Notes: generated by a model from the letters alone, not told the origin. A stretch of 64,000 bases of DNA from Pelodera strongyloides (GCA_036852015.1 JAANDG010000470.1:52342-116341); one strand, 5' to 3'; positions 10,857 through 22,263 are shown, numbered from the stretch's first letter. Program-made: numbers and translations.

Positions 10857-11726
10857 TTACCTATGTCATATTGATCCACTGGATCCTGCTTCCCAGCAAT
10901 CAAGTGCAGAACATCGTTCGTTTCGCAAAGTGATGAAGAGCGGAAGAAAAGAACATGAGCGAACTAAATATAAATTTATTTTAAAGAAAATGTAAAACAC
11001 CGATATAACACTATTACAGAGCGATATCTACGGCGGCAAAACACGACGCTTTTCACGGAAAATAAATAACTTGGTTTGGTGGTTAACTAACATGAATAGA
11101 AATTAGCGGGCTGTCATACGACATCCACGTATTAAACAACTTCAATTGACCAAAATTTTCATAAGCCCAACAAGAAAATAACTTACGAATCACAAACATC
11201 CAATAATTTTCACAGACAGTTCAGGAAGTTAAGTTCCGAGATGTTAAACCGCCTAAAAAAATTGGCTGAAAACCGGTAGTGTAGTTCCAATTAGAGAGTC
11301 GTGTTCATAACTAAAATGCAATAGAAAGTGAACATCTAAATAACTCAATGCAATGGGCAATGTTAGCAACGATCACCCAAAAAAAAACCAAGTATCAGCT
11401 TCGTAAACTGTAAATAGAACATACTTATTGCTACATTCTTCTTCCATCGTCCATTTTTCGTTGTGGTCACCATTGCCGCTCGCTGGCATTTTATGATCGT
11501 CGTGCCTGCTTCGCAAAACATTAGTACAACAATAAATAAGCAAATTAAACCAGCAAACGGAAAGAAATGTAAGAAAACAGCAATTCAAAAACGTAAGAAA
11601 AATGAAAGCGTGCATTTCCCCAAAATTGTAAAATGCACGCCTAGTGAGAAAAGGCCACAGGTGCCAGTGTGCCTGAAAATAGCCGAGAAATCGCCCAAAA
11701 GTAGCCCATGCTGTTGCTTCCATCTG
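10857..11726. other. No firm gene; one possible 5' exon
   Basis: On the minus strand near 11430-11495, a frame starting MPASGNGDHNEKW ends at a fair donor (AATAA|GTATGT). No partner exon is found, so it is not called. The rest is unrecognised AT-rich sequence. Confidence 0.3.
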
Positions 11727-11935
11727 CCCAGGGGGCTACTTTTAGGCGATATCTGGGCCACCCGCTGCCCAGATGTAGCCACATCTCATATTTTTGGGCG
11801 ATACCTGGGCAGTGGGTGGCCTAAATATAGCCGACCCCCGCATTTTTGGGCAATACCTGGGCAAAGGGTGGCCTAGATGTAGCCAACCCTGCGTATTTTC
11901 AGGCACATTAAGGCAAATATGGCCTAGATATAACC
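11727..11935. repeat. Tandem repeat, about 54-bp unit, 3.5 copies
   Basis: Units share TTTTTGGGCGATACCTGGGC followed by GGTGGCCTA and TAGCC. Copies diverge from left to right; the last is partial. Both strands stay open through the array by chance of unit length. Confidence 0.8.
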
Positions 11936-12883
11936 ACACATTATGGTATATTATAATTTTTTCTTGACATATAAATGAAATTAGACAATTACAATAATAT
12001 AGGTAAATATGCTGTGCATTGTGCAACAGATACAGTACGAAAATATAAAATTATAAAAAGAAACGTTTTATTAAGAAATTCAAACCATGGCAATGAAATA
12101 AATAAATTGCAACGGCAAAAAATAAGCTTCAGCCTACTGAGTATACATTTATACATCGACGGAAAGAATACTACCACAATATTGAGCGTACACTTAGACA
12201 GAAAAGAAGAGTGGTATCTACTATCTGGCTTTATCTTCCATTTTTAATAATAATTAATTACTAACAAAGACAATCAAAGAAAGCAATGTACAGTTTGTGT
12301 TATTCGAAGACATATTTACACGTAAGTTCGAATATTAAGATTTACATACATATGTCTATTTAAATTCATGTATGAAGCGGAAACTCTAGTCTCGCGCTTG
12401 CTTTGAGCAATTTGAGTGGCTACATATTGCATTAATCAAAAATTATAATGAAAATGTTATCTATCAATTATACTTTTTGTGAACAATTATCTTTTATTTT
12501 TTTGCAATTTATGCTATCCCCCTGTAATTGTACATACTTTCTCACTTTTTACCTTTCGAATTCAACACATTTATTCACATCCAGCGAATAAGTATTTGTC
12601 TTGTTTTTTTACCAAAAAAAATGAAATCTTTTTATTAAAATGTTGAACATGGACAATATGAATATGATTCAATACATTAATGCACAATAAATTCACAATA
12701 GTAAAATAGCAAAAATAATACAAATTTTAAAATTTTAATTCACACTTTATGTATGTCATCAAAAAAAATGAAGTAGTTTTGATATTTTGTATGTATGCAT
12801 TCAATTTCTTATAAAGACAAAATCAAATCAGACTACATTAGTCTGGCTTTAGAAAAAATACCCATAGAAACGTACATCATGTA
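11936..12883. other. AT-rich, no supported gene
   Basis: Around 12340-12400 there is a fragment resembling TTAA family 4 (TATTTAAATT followed by GGAAACTCTAGTCTCGCG). The rest is AT-rich with short frames only; it includes the 3' flank of the minus-strand gene ending at 12884. Confidence 0.4.
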
Positions 12884-13106
12884 TTACATCGCTTCCAGCT
12901 CAGTGTGAAATAGACCACGTAGAGACACCTCCTGTAACAAATTATTCATTATTCCTGAATAATAGAGCCAAAAAAAATACCCTGTACGTATATTTTTACA
13001 AACAAAAGACCCATCCATAAAAAAAAATCAAATACAATACCTCAACACTATAGCGCTTGCGTTGACCCATGCATGTACATTCTATGACCGGCGAGTAATG
13101 AGAAAC

Positions 13107-13220
13107 GGATCTGACACTCGCCACGCAAGGCGCATTGATAATGTCAACAATTCGAGTGTTTCCGGCGTATTGCCATAGAGGCAGAAGAGTAATCTAAACA
13201 ACAATATCATTTTCAAAAAT
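13107..13220. repeat. Direct repeat, left copy, flanking the RTE insertion
   Basis: 114 bp, identical to 14826-14938 apart from one T in a run (GTGTTTCCGG against GTGTTCCGG). It consists of exon and intron sequence of the interrupted gene, so it is best read as a long target-site duplication. Confidence 0.85.
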
Positions 13221-14825
13221 TACCTTACCTTGATTACCTTGACGACTCGTACTTCAGCGTCAAGGTCGGTTTGACAGCTGCGAGTCCCATGTTGAATTCC
13301 ATTGTACACGATTCCTGGCGAGGCTTTGCCAGGGGATATATGGGTTACCGGTCTTCTGAGCACAACGGAATCGAATTGAATCAGCCCACCGCATAGGAGG
13401 TCTTCCTCGGGGGCGTTTGTAATTGTATGGCCTCCATTCGGTCAGCTCTCTTGTCCAGCGATTGTCAAAGCGGCGCATAATATGTCCTGCCCATCTGTGC
13501 TTCGAATAGTTCACTCGGTCCACAGCGTCGTGAACTTGTGTGAGTCTTCGAAGATCGGTATTGTGGAGGTTTTGTTCTCCTTGTTGGCGGAGCGTTATTC
13601 CAACCATTCTTCGCTCGATGTTCGCTTGGGTTACTCGCAGCTTCCGTTCCGTTTTCTCCGTGAATGCCCACGTTTCACCAGCGTATGTGAGTGCTGGGAT
13701 GACGGTAGAATTGAACAGGTTTGCCTTCAGTTTGACATCCCGGGATGCTCGGAGCACAGGTTCGATGCGATGATAAGCAGCCCATCCGGCGCGCTGACGG
13801 CGTAGGATTTCCGGAGCAAGCTCTTTCTGCATGTTGATTTCCCGTCCAAGGTAGACGAAGGAATCGGTTTCCGGGAGGGGGTTGCTGTGGAAGGAGACAG
13901 GATGTTGATCTGCGTGCTTATTCCGCATCAGGACCGTCTTCTGGATATTTATACGCAATCCATGAGGAGATGTTGAGGAGTCCAGTTCTCGCAGCAAGTT
14001 GTCAGCTTCTTGTGATGAGTGCGCAATGAGAACCAAATCGTCGGCAAATCGAAGGTGACTGAGGAATGAGCCATTGATGCTGATTCCTTTGTCTTCCCAG
14101 TTCAACTGCTTCATGGCGTGTTGGAGGGCCGCCGAGAATAGGGCGGGGGATATCGGATCGCCTTGTCGAACGCCCTTGGAGACTGGTACTTCGACGAGTT
14201 CTTCTAGCAGTTTGATTTTCGTGGAGAGTCCACTGTAACATTCGGCCAGAATGTTGACATATGCTGGATCGACTTGCTGGTCACTCAGAGCTTCCAGGAT
14301 GCTCGGAATTTCGATGGAGTCGAACGCCTTCTGGTAGTCAACGAAGATCAGGACCAAGGGTATTTGGTACTCCCTTCCTGCTTCTATCAGTCGGCATAGC
14401 GAGTGGATGTGGTCGTTCGTGCTGAAGCCAGATCGGAAGCCAGCTTGTTCGACGGGTTGTGCGGCTTCTAGGCGGATCTTTATTCTTCGCAGGACGCATT
14501 TCATGAATATGCGGTAGAGGATAGGGAGAACACTGATAGGTCGGTAGTTGGCGAGGTCTTCGGTAGGACCTTTCTTATGAATAAGGGTGGTACGACTGCT
14601 CTTCCACTGCTTGGGTATCCAGCAGCTCTGGAGGTATAGTGAGAAGCGTGTAGCGAGTGCGGAGTACAGTTCAGGTCCTGCAGATTTCAGAACTTCGCAT
14701 GGTATCCCGTCTTCCCCGCATGCTTTGCCATTCGGAGTTCCTTCAATAGCGGATCTTATCTCGGATGGTAGAAAGTGTAGAGGCGGGTCAGGTACCGGCA
14801 GCTGGTTGGGAGGCCTTGGGCCTTG
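13221..14825 (-). mobile_element. 5'-truncated RTE-type non-LTR retrotransposon
   Basis: 1,605 bp between the 114/113-bp direct repeats. It reads on the minus strand and ends in a short repetitive tail built on AAGGTAATC/AAGGTAAGGTAA, as RTE elements often do. The endonuclease region is missing, so the copy is 5'-truncated. Confidence 0.85.
13260..14825 (-). CDS. RTE-clade reverse transcriptase (N-terminus lost)
   Basis: An uninterrupted frame of about 520 codons within the element; it stays open 23 codons into the flanking repeat, but that part is host exon. RT motifs are in order: PNGKACGEDGIPCE, YRPISVLP, VDYQKAFDSIE (motif A aspartate), KGVRQGDPISPALFS (motif B), LRFADDLVLIAHS (catalytic FADD) and FVYLGREI. 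A thumb and a C-terminal basic stretch KRPRGRPPMRWAD follow, typical of RTE/BovB-like proteins. The APE-type endonuclease normally ahead of the RT is absent. No internal stop is seen, so the insertion is fairly recent. It probably cannot move by itself. Confidence 0.85.
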   Translation of the reverse strand, partial: QGPRPPNQLPVPDPPLHFLPSEIRSAIEGTPNGKACGEDGIPCEVLKSAGPELYSALATRFSLYLQSCWIPKQWKSSRTTLIHKKGPTEDLANYRPISVLPILYRIFMKCVLRRIKIRLEAAQPVEQAGFRSGFSTNDHIHSLCRLIEAGREYQIPLVLIFVDYQKAFDSIEIPSILEALSDQQVDPAYVNILAECYSGLSTKIKLLEELVEVPVSKGVRQGDPISPALFSAALQHAMKQLNWEDKGISINGSFLSHLRFADDLVLIAHSSQEADNLLRELDSSTSPHGLRINIQKTVLMRNKHADQHPVSFHSNPLPETDSFVYLGREINMQKELAPEILRRQRAGWAAYHRIEPVLRASRDVKLKANLFNSTVIPALTYAGETWAFTEKTERKLRVTQANIERRMVGITLRQQGEQNLHNTDLRRLTQVHDAVDRVNYSKHRWAGHIMRRFDNRWTRELTEWRPYNYKRPRGRPPMRWADSIRFRCAQKTGNPYIPWQSLARNRVQWNSTWDSQLSNRP

Positions 14826-14938
14826 GGATCTGACACTCGCCACGCAAGGCGCATTGATAATGTCAACAATTCGAGTGTTCCGGCGTATTGCCATAGAGGC
14901 AGAAGAGTAATCTAAACAACAATATCATTTTCAAAAAT
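14826..14938. repeat. Direct repeat, right copy, flanking the RTE insertion
   Basis: Second copy of 13107-13220. It keeps the splice acceptor of the interrupted exon (exon base 14911), so transcription from upstream would splice into the retrotransposon. Confidence 0.85.
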
Positions 14939-15525
14939 AAACAACATAAATAATTCACAACGTAGCAAAAAAATTATTTTTACAAAAAAAAGTAAAAAAA
15001 TACCTTTCCGCGGATAATCCTTCTGTTATGGTCGACTTGAACAAGGCAGTAGTGCTCCAACCATTCGGAAACTTTTTCATATCCATATGTATAGAGCACT
15101 CTATCCAATCGAACAAAGCAGGCCAGTTCAAACGAATGTGTATTCGCCTTGGGTATGAAGTACCCACGATCTGAAAATAATAATAACAAAAATAAAAATA
15201 ATAACAATAATAATAAAAATAAAAATAATTATAATATAAAAATAACTTACAGTACACTCCATCGGTGGGCTCATTGAGTTCAGATGTGTCTCTGCCAGAC
15301 AGGTAATCCCCAACGGGGGCTATGGTATCCCCTCTGCGTCGGATTCAGAGTCAGAATATAAGACAACTACCTCAGGGTGTATCATTACTGTAAAATATGG
15401 TAACCTTAAATTATCTTGTGAGAAAAAAATAGAAAATAAATCAATTATAAATATGTTACAAGAAGAAGTAAGGTCGACAGACCTACTGCTGATGGAGATG
15501 GTTTAGCAATGTCCATCGTAGAGCA

Positions 15526-16188
15526 CTACAGTATACGTGAGGAGGCGTGTCCTCGAATTGGTAGATTATGTATGGACAATGTTCTTTGTTTCCTATCACG
15601 ATCTAGGTCGCTGAAAGACCAGCCGCCCATATTAGCTTGGGTCATTATGTAGTCGTCCACCAATTTTATATTATCTATAGACATTGCGGACGTGTCGACA
15701 GGAAGGTTACCTCCACTTTGTACACACCACGAGGCTAGGAACATGAGATCAATCGGAGGTGTCACATTGCTAACAACCACATGGGTCACTAATGTGAGGC
15801 GGATTAAATTTTCGAATAGCTCGGACACACCAGAAAATACTTTAACGGTAGTCTCAAATATAGCAAACTGATTCATGATTTGCCTAATAAAGCCGGCTAT
15901 AGTACCGTATAGCGTCGCTGTGTGTATTGTTTGACGCATGAGACCGTTATCATAGGTAAATTGGTCATCATATTCTGCAGCGACGATATGAATTGTCTTC
16001 CTGCGTAGATACGGATTACTTAAAACGATTCAACAGTCTGTATCTGTCACTTGCACGAATACGTAATCGTACTCCATCGGCTCGATACGATTGGAAGCTT
16101 TGGAGGCAAGATAATCAGAAGCGTTCTTGAATCTCCTTGATATCCGACGTGTCTTGGCGTGATTTTCTTTTTGAGGACAATATGACAT
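15526..16188 (-). pseudogene. Unrecognised ORF with one in-frame UGA
   Basis: From an ATG at 16188 (just after a TTTGCAG acceptor-like site) the minus-strand frame runs about 220 codons to the stop at 15526. A single internal TGA follows the residues VTDTDC at about codon 54. The protein has an N-terminal basic part (KTRRISRRFK) and a hydrophobic middle (LTLVTHVVVSNVTPPIDLMF). No domain is recognised. It sits between the polymerase pseudogene and the broken spliced gene on the same strand, so it may be another gene of the same Polinton-like element. The UGA is most simply a nonsense mutation. Confidence 0.5.
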
Positions 16189-16305
16189 CACTGCAAAGGA
16201 CATTTAAAATTAGACTATTCATGAGGGGTATAATTAAACAACAAAATCATCGATAAGTAAAAAACGGTGCTAATCAGAAAAAATCGATGATTGAAAAAAC
16301 TGATA

Positions 16306-18320
16306 TTAATCAAATTTGTGACCGTATGGATAAACTTTGAAATCAACATGAATGCCCTTACAATTTCTAGCCAAATAAGTCTTGTGTGTTGTAATACTTT
16401 TAATTGTACCCATCTTCTTAACAAGCCTATCAAATGCAAATGAGAGAGGTTCAATAGAATCTTGTGTACCACTACAAAGAGCAATTGTCTGCTGTTCGAT
16501 AGCATCAATGTCTAACAAATTCTTTGAGGAATAATTTTGTGAAATGCCTCTGAGTTTCAAAATATGCATATACGTATCCTTACTACTATCACTGCCTGTG
16601 TACTTCATTCTCAAAACATATTGTTTAGCACCAGGTGCAACAAGTTTACAACCTTTATAGTCTACAGGTATTTCACTAGTCAGTTGACCAAGTTCACTAC
16701 CAGCATGTCTCTTCAAAAAATTGGAAATAATCGGGTCATTCTTAGTGGCCAAACACATTACAGAGTCAGTGTCACAATACAATACTTTTTCAGGGCCCAA
16801 TTCCAATAGAAGCTTAGTTAGTATGACACGAGCTCTAGAAGTAGTCACTATTCCTACAATCAAACTACCGCACTTTACGGAATGCAAAGACTCCTTTCTC
16901 TCACAACTCTTGAACATCCACACGTCGCTATCATACATTACTTCCTCACTTTTAATTTCCTTTGTCGGTGAATACCATAGTTCATCCACTTGTTGACTTG
17001 TTTTACAAAATGTAAGTGAGCTTGTTGAACTCGTTGAGCTGTTTTACCCCACAAAGAATTGAGACACATTTTTGCGATGAAACGCATCTCCTTACAAGGA
17101 TTATCTAGCTTTGATCTGTACAAGTCTATACCGTGCATCTGCTTGAACCTACGCATAAAGTCGACCTTTTCTGCCTCACTCATATTGGGTCGATCCCAAC
17201 CAGAGCTTTCGCATTTGATCTTGAAAAAATTTGACATATAGGAACCAAATAACCCACCGTTTAAGGGCTCACCATCTTTTGCCCCCTGGGTGAAGCGATC
17301 CCATGCCCACACCTCGTACACCTCCACTATTTTGTACCCGTGGTCCAATGCCATCTGTAGCTCCTCATAGTACCAGGTGACAGTAAGAGATCGCACATCC
17401 TCGCTGTGCTCACATTTAACATTTCCAGTATTATCTCCTTCACACTTTACTTCAGTGCTACGTCTACATAGTGGGTAAAACAAATATTCTGCGTGCCTGT
17501 ATGGAAGCAGTGCAATGAAAAGGTTGCGTGGTGGTAACACTTTGCAAAAATACAATCCTTTGTATGTTAGGTTTTGTACGTTTCTCCTCTCTACAACACT
17601 GCAACCACCTACAAAGATTGTGACATCTCTACTATTCACTGGACATGCATCACGTAGTGTAGGACTACGGTATACAGTTGGAGTGCCTAAGGGATAAGGT
17701 GTGGTGCTGCACACATATGGGTAAACTTACAACGTCCAAATACTTGATCTCTTCGCCTTCTTTTGGTTCGACTATAGTACGGAAACTTTGTGTCCTACCT
17801 CCTTTGAGTGCATCGCGTGGCTCCAAAATACCTCTACACTTGAAATTTTTCATAAATTTGTCCATCTCACTATTGGTCAAACACTCATTTTTAATTTTAC
17901 ATTCCCAGATACTTTTACTCTAAAACCGGCATCTTCCAATTTCTTTGCACGTGCTATTGTTGCACGATACAGTTCTCCAAATGGTTTATCAACCGTGGGA
18001 TTTCTTAATGTAGAGCGGAAACAATTTGGACACCCATGAAAGTAACAACCATTTACATCAACTGCTACCTCCTTACCGTCATAATCTACATAATAACCGT
18101 CCAGTCGCAATCGTGACCCATCAGCTAGTGTAACTTCTTTCTCCCCACCATTCTCTGCGTGTCTAATTGGCCACCCTTCTCTTTTAATTAACCATTCTAG
18201 ATATTTAACACCAAGTTCACTATAACGCTCATTTGCTTTATAACCATTCTCAGGAAGCGCAGCAATGTAATGTTCATTATGGTAGATACAAAACGTGCTC
18301 AAGCATGCGCTAGCTGTCAC
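16306..18320 (-). pseudogene. Polinton/Maverick-type family B DNA polymerase, frameshifted remnant
   Basis: Four minus-strand frames (18320-17877, 17880-17665, 17714-16938, 16989-16306) cover consecutive parts of one protein-primed family B polymerase. In order: the pre-polymerase motif VDVNGCYFHGCPNCF, motif A region YLDVVSL, motif B CLNSLWGK, and motif C YCDTDSV with both catalytic aspartates. Three frame breaks separate them, including a 2-nt loss directly inside motif A and an 8-nt duplication before the SPTKEIK segment. The N-terminal exonuclease part is missing. The short cysteine/histidine spacing GCYFHGCPNC is usual for Polinton polymerases. It is inactive as it stands. Confidence 0.85.
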
Positions 18321-18341
18321 GACTTTCGTGACCTAGAAACG

Positions 18342-18871
18342 TGTTACTATATGGGAATTATATATGACGTGTTATTTACAGATGAACCGTCTAAACGAGG
18401 AATCACATAACTTATTTGCATTTGTTTGTCTAGAATAAATATCCTTGATTCTAGATCAGGAGTATCTTTCTTTGGATCATCGCTTTTGGAACTTCTTTTC
18501 TTCTACCGGAGGTCCGGTCATTTTCCATATTCCCGGAAGTCCGGGAATCTACCAGCTCGCTGAGGAGCACCCAACTCGGAAGTCCGAGTTCTTCAGGCCG
18601 ATCATCGAGGATCGTGCCATTACTAAGTCTTATTGCCTTTCATTGAATAAAAGGTTAATCATTGCGCAGCTAGTCTGTACAGTGGTGCACCGTCCGGAGT
18701 TAATTCCCGGTAAAGTACAACCGTTTCTTGTAAACGGGACCGATCGCGCTCTGCGTGTGAGGTGCTCCTTGTGGGCCTACAACCGCTCCTTGTGGGCACT
18801 ACAACGCTCCTTGTGGGCATAAACAACCGTCCCCCGGGACAACCACTTTAACTAACCTAAGGGTTCTTACA
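18342..18871 (+). other. Possible 5' LTR of a decayed BEL/Pao element
   Basis: It begins TGTTACTATATGGG and ends GGTTCTTACA, giving TGT/ACA ends. It contains two AATAAA sites (18433 and 18646) and a short array of CGCTCCTTGTGGGC (18764-18815). The gag frame starts 47 bp downstream. No matching 3' LTR and no clear primer-binding site are visible, so this is tentative. Confidence 0.3.
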
Positions 18872-18917
18872 GTTTCTAAGTCTTTAACTAATTATAAGTG
18901 CATTATTACGGTTTATA

Positions 18918-20364
18918 ATGAGTGGAACGGAGATATCACCTCGTTCTCAAAGACTATTAGTTACTCAATTGAAACGTAACATAACGATGCATTGTAACAA
19001 AGCTCGTAACTCACTAATCCCTGAGGCTGAGATCCATCTTGACATGTCTGATGAAGAGTTTGAAGAGAGAAAGAATTACTACATTGTGATTACTGAGAGA
19101 ATGATTGGCGCATTAGAAGCTCATAGAACTAAGGTTGAAAAATGGGTGACAGATGGAAGTGATAAAGTATCTGAAGAAGAACTTCAGGAAGAGTTTGAAG
19201 CATCTGACGGAAAAAGAGGTTGAGGGAGTTATTGGAAAGTTGGAACATAGAGAAAAGAGTTTAAGTGATCTGCTTGAGAAGTGGACAGATAAAAGTACAA
19301 AAGAGAGAACCAAAATTAAGCACGTTGCTCAGGTATCAACATCTGTTGAAGAAAATCTGACACAGAAAAGTCGCTCTCAAACTTCGACGAAGGTTAATAC
19401 AGCTCTCCCACTAGAAGATTTCAAAGAGAATAATCAAGATAACGCTGAAATTCGTCCCTGAAATGCAAATTCCTTCACTACGACCTGAGAATTTCTCATT
19501 ACCAGACACCTAAGCGAGACCCTGGAATAACTAAAACTCTGGAATTACGTGACAGATATCGTTCAATGGTACAAAACAAGCCAGAATTTCAGACAGTACA
19601 TCCATTTATAAACAAAATGTAAAACTTGACAGAGGACTGGTAGGAGATCAAAATTCCCCAACATTCTCAGGTGATCCAGGCGCACAATTTGACACATTCT
19701 GGGACCTATTCAAAGAAATGGTACATACCCAGGATTACACAAATGTTCAAAAGTTGTGTATGTTGAAGAACTCATGCGAAGGCCCAGTCAAGCACATGTT
19801 GGACCAATTCCCAACGACCAGTGCAAATTACGACCTGGCAATCTCATGTCTTCTTGAACAATACAACGACCCCGTCACTAAGAAAAGAGCAATTAATTCG
19901 GCAATTAAGAACACGCTAATTGCCAAAAACAATTCGGCAAGCCTGAAGACCACATATTTTCAATTGAAAACATTATGCAGCCGCATGGCCCAACACGAGA
20001 TATGATTAGGATGAAGTTCCCACAGTAATTGATTACACAGGTTTCACGACTGGAACGTACGCAAGGATTTGAATGGGACACTGAAACGCTACTCTCTGAA
20101 ATCCTGAAACAAATTAACATAATTGATGAGGAAAGCCAAGAACGGATTCAGAGATACATGGAGATTGCCATGTACAAAGAGTATCTGATATGCAAACAGA
20201 CAGGACATCGTACCACAAACTGTTTACAACCTGTTACAATAGCCGGATTGAAAGAAATTGTAAGCAACGAAAACGCGTGTTATATCTGTCTTGAAACTGA
20301 TCATAAATCACAAAATTGCAAAGAAACATGTAAGAATTGCAGCAAAATGCACAATATCCCGTAA
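18918..20364 (+). pseudogene. BEL/Pao-type Gag, frameshifted
   Basis: Several frames follow one Gag order. First, a charged helical N-terminus (ATG 18918, frame change near 19190 into a frame with EKEVEGVIGKLEHREKSL). Next, the capsid-like DUF1759 region, with FSGDPGAQFDTFWDLFKEM and a following QKLCMLKNSCEGPVKHML. Last, a frame at 20029-20364 with zinc-knuckle-like CysHis clusters (CYICLETDHKSQNC and CKNC). Stops and frameshifts interrupt it at about 19190, 19460 and 20005. Known BEL/Pao Gags bind RNA and form particles. No intact pol follows. Confidence 0.75.
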
Positions 20365-21751
20365 CTGCTCATTGACCTTCGGACACCAGTATCAGTACTC
20401 TCCGATCTTTCAAAGAGCCGTATGCAGTATTATCCAAATCCCACACAACAATCCATTGGAAAGTTACAGGCAACCAATGCAGCAACAGCTTTCATCCGAA
20501 ACCGCACAATCAGCATGTATCAGGTCGCATAGATTTTAGTCCGTACCAAAATCAGAAGACCGTACCCAAATTCGGCACAAGGTACCAACAATCAACAAAA
20601 TCACCGGTAACATTGTTAATCAGAACAAAAAGTGGCAGCACAGTAACCGTCTGGATTTCAAGCCCAGAAATTTCCAAAACAACAACTATGGGCAGAACAC
20701 TCAAACAATACAGATGATGCAAGAAGCAGATAATGGACCACATGAAGAAAATGAACAAGCAGAAACAGGTAAGGGTCCCTACGACGAAGTACCAAAAAGG
20801 TTCGACGAACACGGTACGGAGGAAAATGACGCCATGCATTTTTTTCGGTACAGCGAAAATACTAACAGGCAATGATAAAGAAAGACACCAAACAAGAAAA
20901 AAGCAGGTAAACAGCAAAATAAAACCCAAAAAATATCAACGTTCCATTCCAAAGCTAACAAAATTAAAGAGGATCAGTCTCCATTTGAAGCTGAGAATCG
21001 GATTTGGAAAAGTTTTTGCAAAACTAGGCATCAAAAGTCATTTCCAACAAATTCATTTATAAGGGACGTGCCACTAATGCTAAAAAGCAAGCGACATCTA
21101 AATCCATTCCGGAAAAGACGGCAAGGAATATCAGTTCACGGAGAAGTTACAGAATTCCGTGAACAACGCACTTTATAAGAAGTGCACAAAATGTTTAATA
21201 TTTCCAACTGAAATAATAATTTAGAAACTCCGTTCCTGGGATAGAGTAGTGAGCAACGAAACCAGTGTGATACTTTATCTCCAGTAATAGATACTTAGAC
21301 ACAACCAACCAATTTAAACTGAAAGCAAAACATTGTATTATATTATCAGGATCATAAACGCATATTAGGTGGGTTTGTGCGTGCGTGCGTATGGGAGACA
21401 AAAATACGATATTTCACACGTAGAGAGATGCTTAAAGAAGGATTCAACGAAGCATGGTCAGTTAAAACTTAAAACAACCACGAGACCTCATACCAAACAG
21501 AAATAAGGAAGGTTTTATTTATGGGGTTACCTACATTATCGCTAAAAGGAAGATATCTTAAATAAATCTAGGACATTATTTTGTATATCTATTTCATATA
21601 AAAAAATACCTATAAGAACCACTGATGTTATCCATCCAGAAGTTGAGCACATTTGAGCTCTAAGATTTCAGAAGATATCGAATCCTTATTAGTCTTATTA
21701 GTAAAGAATTCGGCACATTTCTAGCAAACTTTCATAGAGTAAGAACTAACC
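20365..21751 (+). other. Decayed sequence, probably rest of the LTR element
   Basis: Q/N- and K-rich broken frames continue for a few hundred bases after gag. No protease, RT or integrase motif can be found. From about 21100 nothing is recognisable up to the direct repeat at 21752. Confidence 0.4.
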
Positions 21752-21933
21752 TAATGAGAAAAAGAAAATAAGAAATGACGAGGTAGAAAGTTTAAAAATA
21801 AGAAAGAAAACAAGCGGTAATACCCGCTCGAAAAAGACAAGGAGTAGTACGTTATTGGAATATTGGAAAAAAAACAGCATGAAATGTAAATAGGAGGTGT
21901 TATATTAAGAAAAATGGAAAGTAAGAAGAAGGG
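21752..21933. repeat. 182-bp direct repeat, left copy
   Basis: Base-for-base identical to 28640-28821. It ends with the first 20 bases of the host gene's coding sequence (ATGGAAAGTAAGAAGAAGGG) and then runs into the insert, where the frame stops after two more codons. Best read as a very long target-site duplication of the insert 21934-28639. Confidence 0.9.
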
Positions 21934-21977
21934 TATAGTGTAGTAAAGATATGCTAATACCCAGTATGACTGGGTAA

Positions 21978-22061
21978 CCCGTTTCGACCCCTAATGTCAC
22001 AGACGGGATTTTACTATTGTATGCTGTGGAGGGGTCATCATCAGTGTGATGCCACAGCATA
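21978..22061 (-). ncRNA. Hammerhead-ribozyme-like motif in non-canonical strand order
   Basis: Read on the minus strand. The segments in 5'-3' order are: stem I 5' strand TCACA (22049-22045), core CTGATGA (22044-22038), one extra T, stem II 5' strand GACCCCT (22036-22030), stem III 3' strand plus cleavage triplet CCCGTC (22007-22002), stem I 3' strand TGTGA (22001-21997), stem II 3' strand AGGGGTC (21992-21986), then GAAA and CGGG (21985-21978). All three stems pair perfectly (5, 7 and 5 bp) and every core nucleotide abuts its stem correctly. Linear order differs from types I-III, so a pseudoknotted fold would be needed. A 10-bp hairpin (22052-22061 with 22020-22029) closes the loop holding the core. 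Penelope-like elements are known to carry hammerheads. Confidence 0.45.
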
Positions 22062-22263
22062 CCTATTGAAAGTACAGATATACTAAAACTATTTCCATGA
22101 ATGGAAATACTATATTGTTATATTTTAGATTAAATTTGACTTGGATACGGTGGTTCTTTGATGTGTTCCTGAGTAGTATAAAAATGTAAAAGAATATGAA
22201 TACCTAGGGCGTTCCTCGCGAACCATCTGCCTACCAAAATACAAAGATCAAGAGATAGGATAC

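Larger units (their letters stand above)
12884..15397 (-). pseudogene. Unrecognised spliced gene split by an RTE insertion
   Basis: Exons on the minus strand, in coding order, are about 15397-15251, 15170-15004, 13193-13041 and 12931-12884 (stop). All three junctions have GT-AG ends (for example TTTTCAG|ATCGTGG) and consistent phases. The third exon is broken by the retrotransposon 13221-14825: its acceptor half is duplicated at 14911-14826, while the full exon remains at 13193-13041. The first exon has a probable 1-nt deletion just after a DSESDAEG acidic stretch. The encoded segments include YRGYFIPKANTHSF, CFVRLDRVLYTYGYEKVSEW and VIECTCMGQRKRY. I do not recognise the family. It lies just downstream of a Polinton-like polymerase on the same strand, so it could belong to that element, or be a host gene. 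Confidence 0.55.

Noticed and set aside
11463..11876. 137-codon plus-strand frame
   Set aside because: Runs through the 54-bp tandem repeat and low-complexity sequence; no domain.
20733..21062. 109-codon frame as part of pol
   Set aside because: Lysine-rich low-complexity translation; no protease, RT or integrase motif.
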